64,000 nt of DNA from Paenibacillus sp. BK033. GTDB lineage: Bacteria > Bacillota > Bacilli > Paenibacillales > Paenibacillaceae. Of this stretch, positions 63,775 through 64,000 are shown in pieces. The stretch is taken from NCBI RefSeq assembly GCF_004345425.1, contig NZ_SLVP01000001.1:620001-684000 (forward strand). Reading direction: 5' to 3'. A program made the position numbers and the translations under genes. Below the pieces are notes generated by a model that did no database searches, had not been told where the DNA came from, and was given only the letters and a program-made list of their open reading frames with translations. Numbering within the stretch: position 1 is the first letter of the stretch; every line of letters starts with the position of its first letter.

Positions 63775-64000
63775 ATGACGCAGCAGCTTACGAAACAGGC
63801 GTTTTTCGCCTTTCTGTCATCTACCGTTGTGAAGGTGCGGAAGGAAGGTTCGCCGCTTCTGCCAAGCGTACGTCTGGCGCAGAACTGGCTGGAGACCGGC
63901 GGGAAAATTCATGAATGGAACAATCTTGGCGGCTACAAGGTTGGCAGCGGGAGTCCGAATGCCTTCTGGAAAGGGCGTACGGTATGCACTTCCACCTGGG
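63775..64000 (+). CDS. Glucosaminidase-type lysin, 5' end only (runs off the window)
   Basis: At least 75 residues: MTQQLTKQAFFAFLSSTVV, then EGSPLLPSVRLAQNWLETGG and EWNNLGGYKVG. The LPSVRLAQ..LE and NNLGGYK parts match FlgJ/Acm-type N-acetylglucosaminidases, with the Glu of WLETGG as the likely catalytic acid. In phage clusters this would be the endolysin that frees particles from the producer. Spacing to the GGGGG at 63758-63762 is long, about 12 bases. The rest lies outside the window. Confidence 0.75.
   Translation, partial: MTQQLTKQAFFAFLSSTVVKVRKEGSPLLPSVRLAQNWLETGGKIHEWNNLGGYKVGSGSPNAFWKGRTVCTSTW

Overview
The window reads as chromosomal DNA of a Paenibacillus-like member of the Bacillota. 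Signs are roughly half GC, strong AGGAGG-type ribosome binding sites with frequent GTG and TTG starts, several LplA/LplB/YtcP-type sugar ABC importers paired with YesM/YesN-type sensors and AraC-family regulators, CcpA cre-type sites, a SleB-type cell-wall hydrolase, and a PBSX-like (Xkd) contractile tail cluster. No rRNA, tRNA or CRISPR array was seen. The genus is an inference from gene content, not proven.

Layout. (1) 1-27900 is a polysaccharide-utilisation region. It holds the end of one importer plus its solute-binding lipoprotein and a YesM/YesN two-component pair (1-5647); an AraC regulator divergent from a GH42 beta-galactosidase (5669-8671); a membrane-bound YesS-type AraC regulator with a full importer (8907-15067); a rearranged IS1182-type remnant (about 15188-15884); another importer with a response regulator and a truncated histidine kinase that runs into a truncated GH43 enzyme (15998-22265); and a last importer with a GH2 enzyme (22430-27879), preceded by a perfect cre site. 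Together these would bind oligosaccharides outside the cell, import them, and hydrolyse galactose- or arabinose-containing glycans inside. No transporter ATPase gene is present, as is usual for this importer class, which borrows a shared MsmX-type ATPase.

(2) 27977-32110 holds a small lipoprotein, a secreted GxGYxYP-family protein and a SleB-type hydrolase with a copper-amine-oxidase-like domain and LysM. (3) 32437-36100 is cysJI, the assimilatory sulfite reductase. (4) 36144-44848 is a nickel-pincer-nucleotide locus. A ROK repressor diverges from a LarA homologue, an SDR oxidoreductase, LarE, a gluconokinase-type FGGY kinase, LarB, LarC (two ORFs) and a nickel permease. The mix of a LarA homologue with an SDR and a sugar-acid kinase suggests a nickel-dependent aldonate epimerase rather than lactate racemase. 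A TTGACA promoter and a 9-9-9 palindrome lie in front of the LarA homologue.

(5) 44929-64000 is a contractile-tail cluster that runs off the right edge. A small ArpU/sigma-region-4-like regulator is followed by tail terminator, sheath, tube, tail-assembly chaperone (with a textbook -1 frameshift site), tape measure, LysM baseplate protein, hub, two tandem DUF2577 proteins, gp25-like wedge, baseplate J, YmfQ-type protein, a gp53-like protein, a DUF4815 protein, several orphan tail-tip proteins and a glucosaminidase-type lysin. No terminase, portal, capsid, integrase or replication gene is visible, so this looks like a tailocin or domesticated contractile particle rather than a whole prophage.

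The most unusual non-coding signal is a family of hairpin elements directly in front of ribosome binding sites at three unrelated loci (12390-12465, 37311-37424 on the minus strand, 56611-56660). They share a TTACGA-AAGAAT 5' block and an ATTCTTTT-AGGAG 3' block with compensating changes in the stem.
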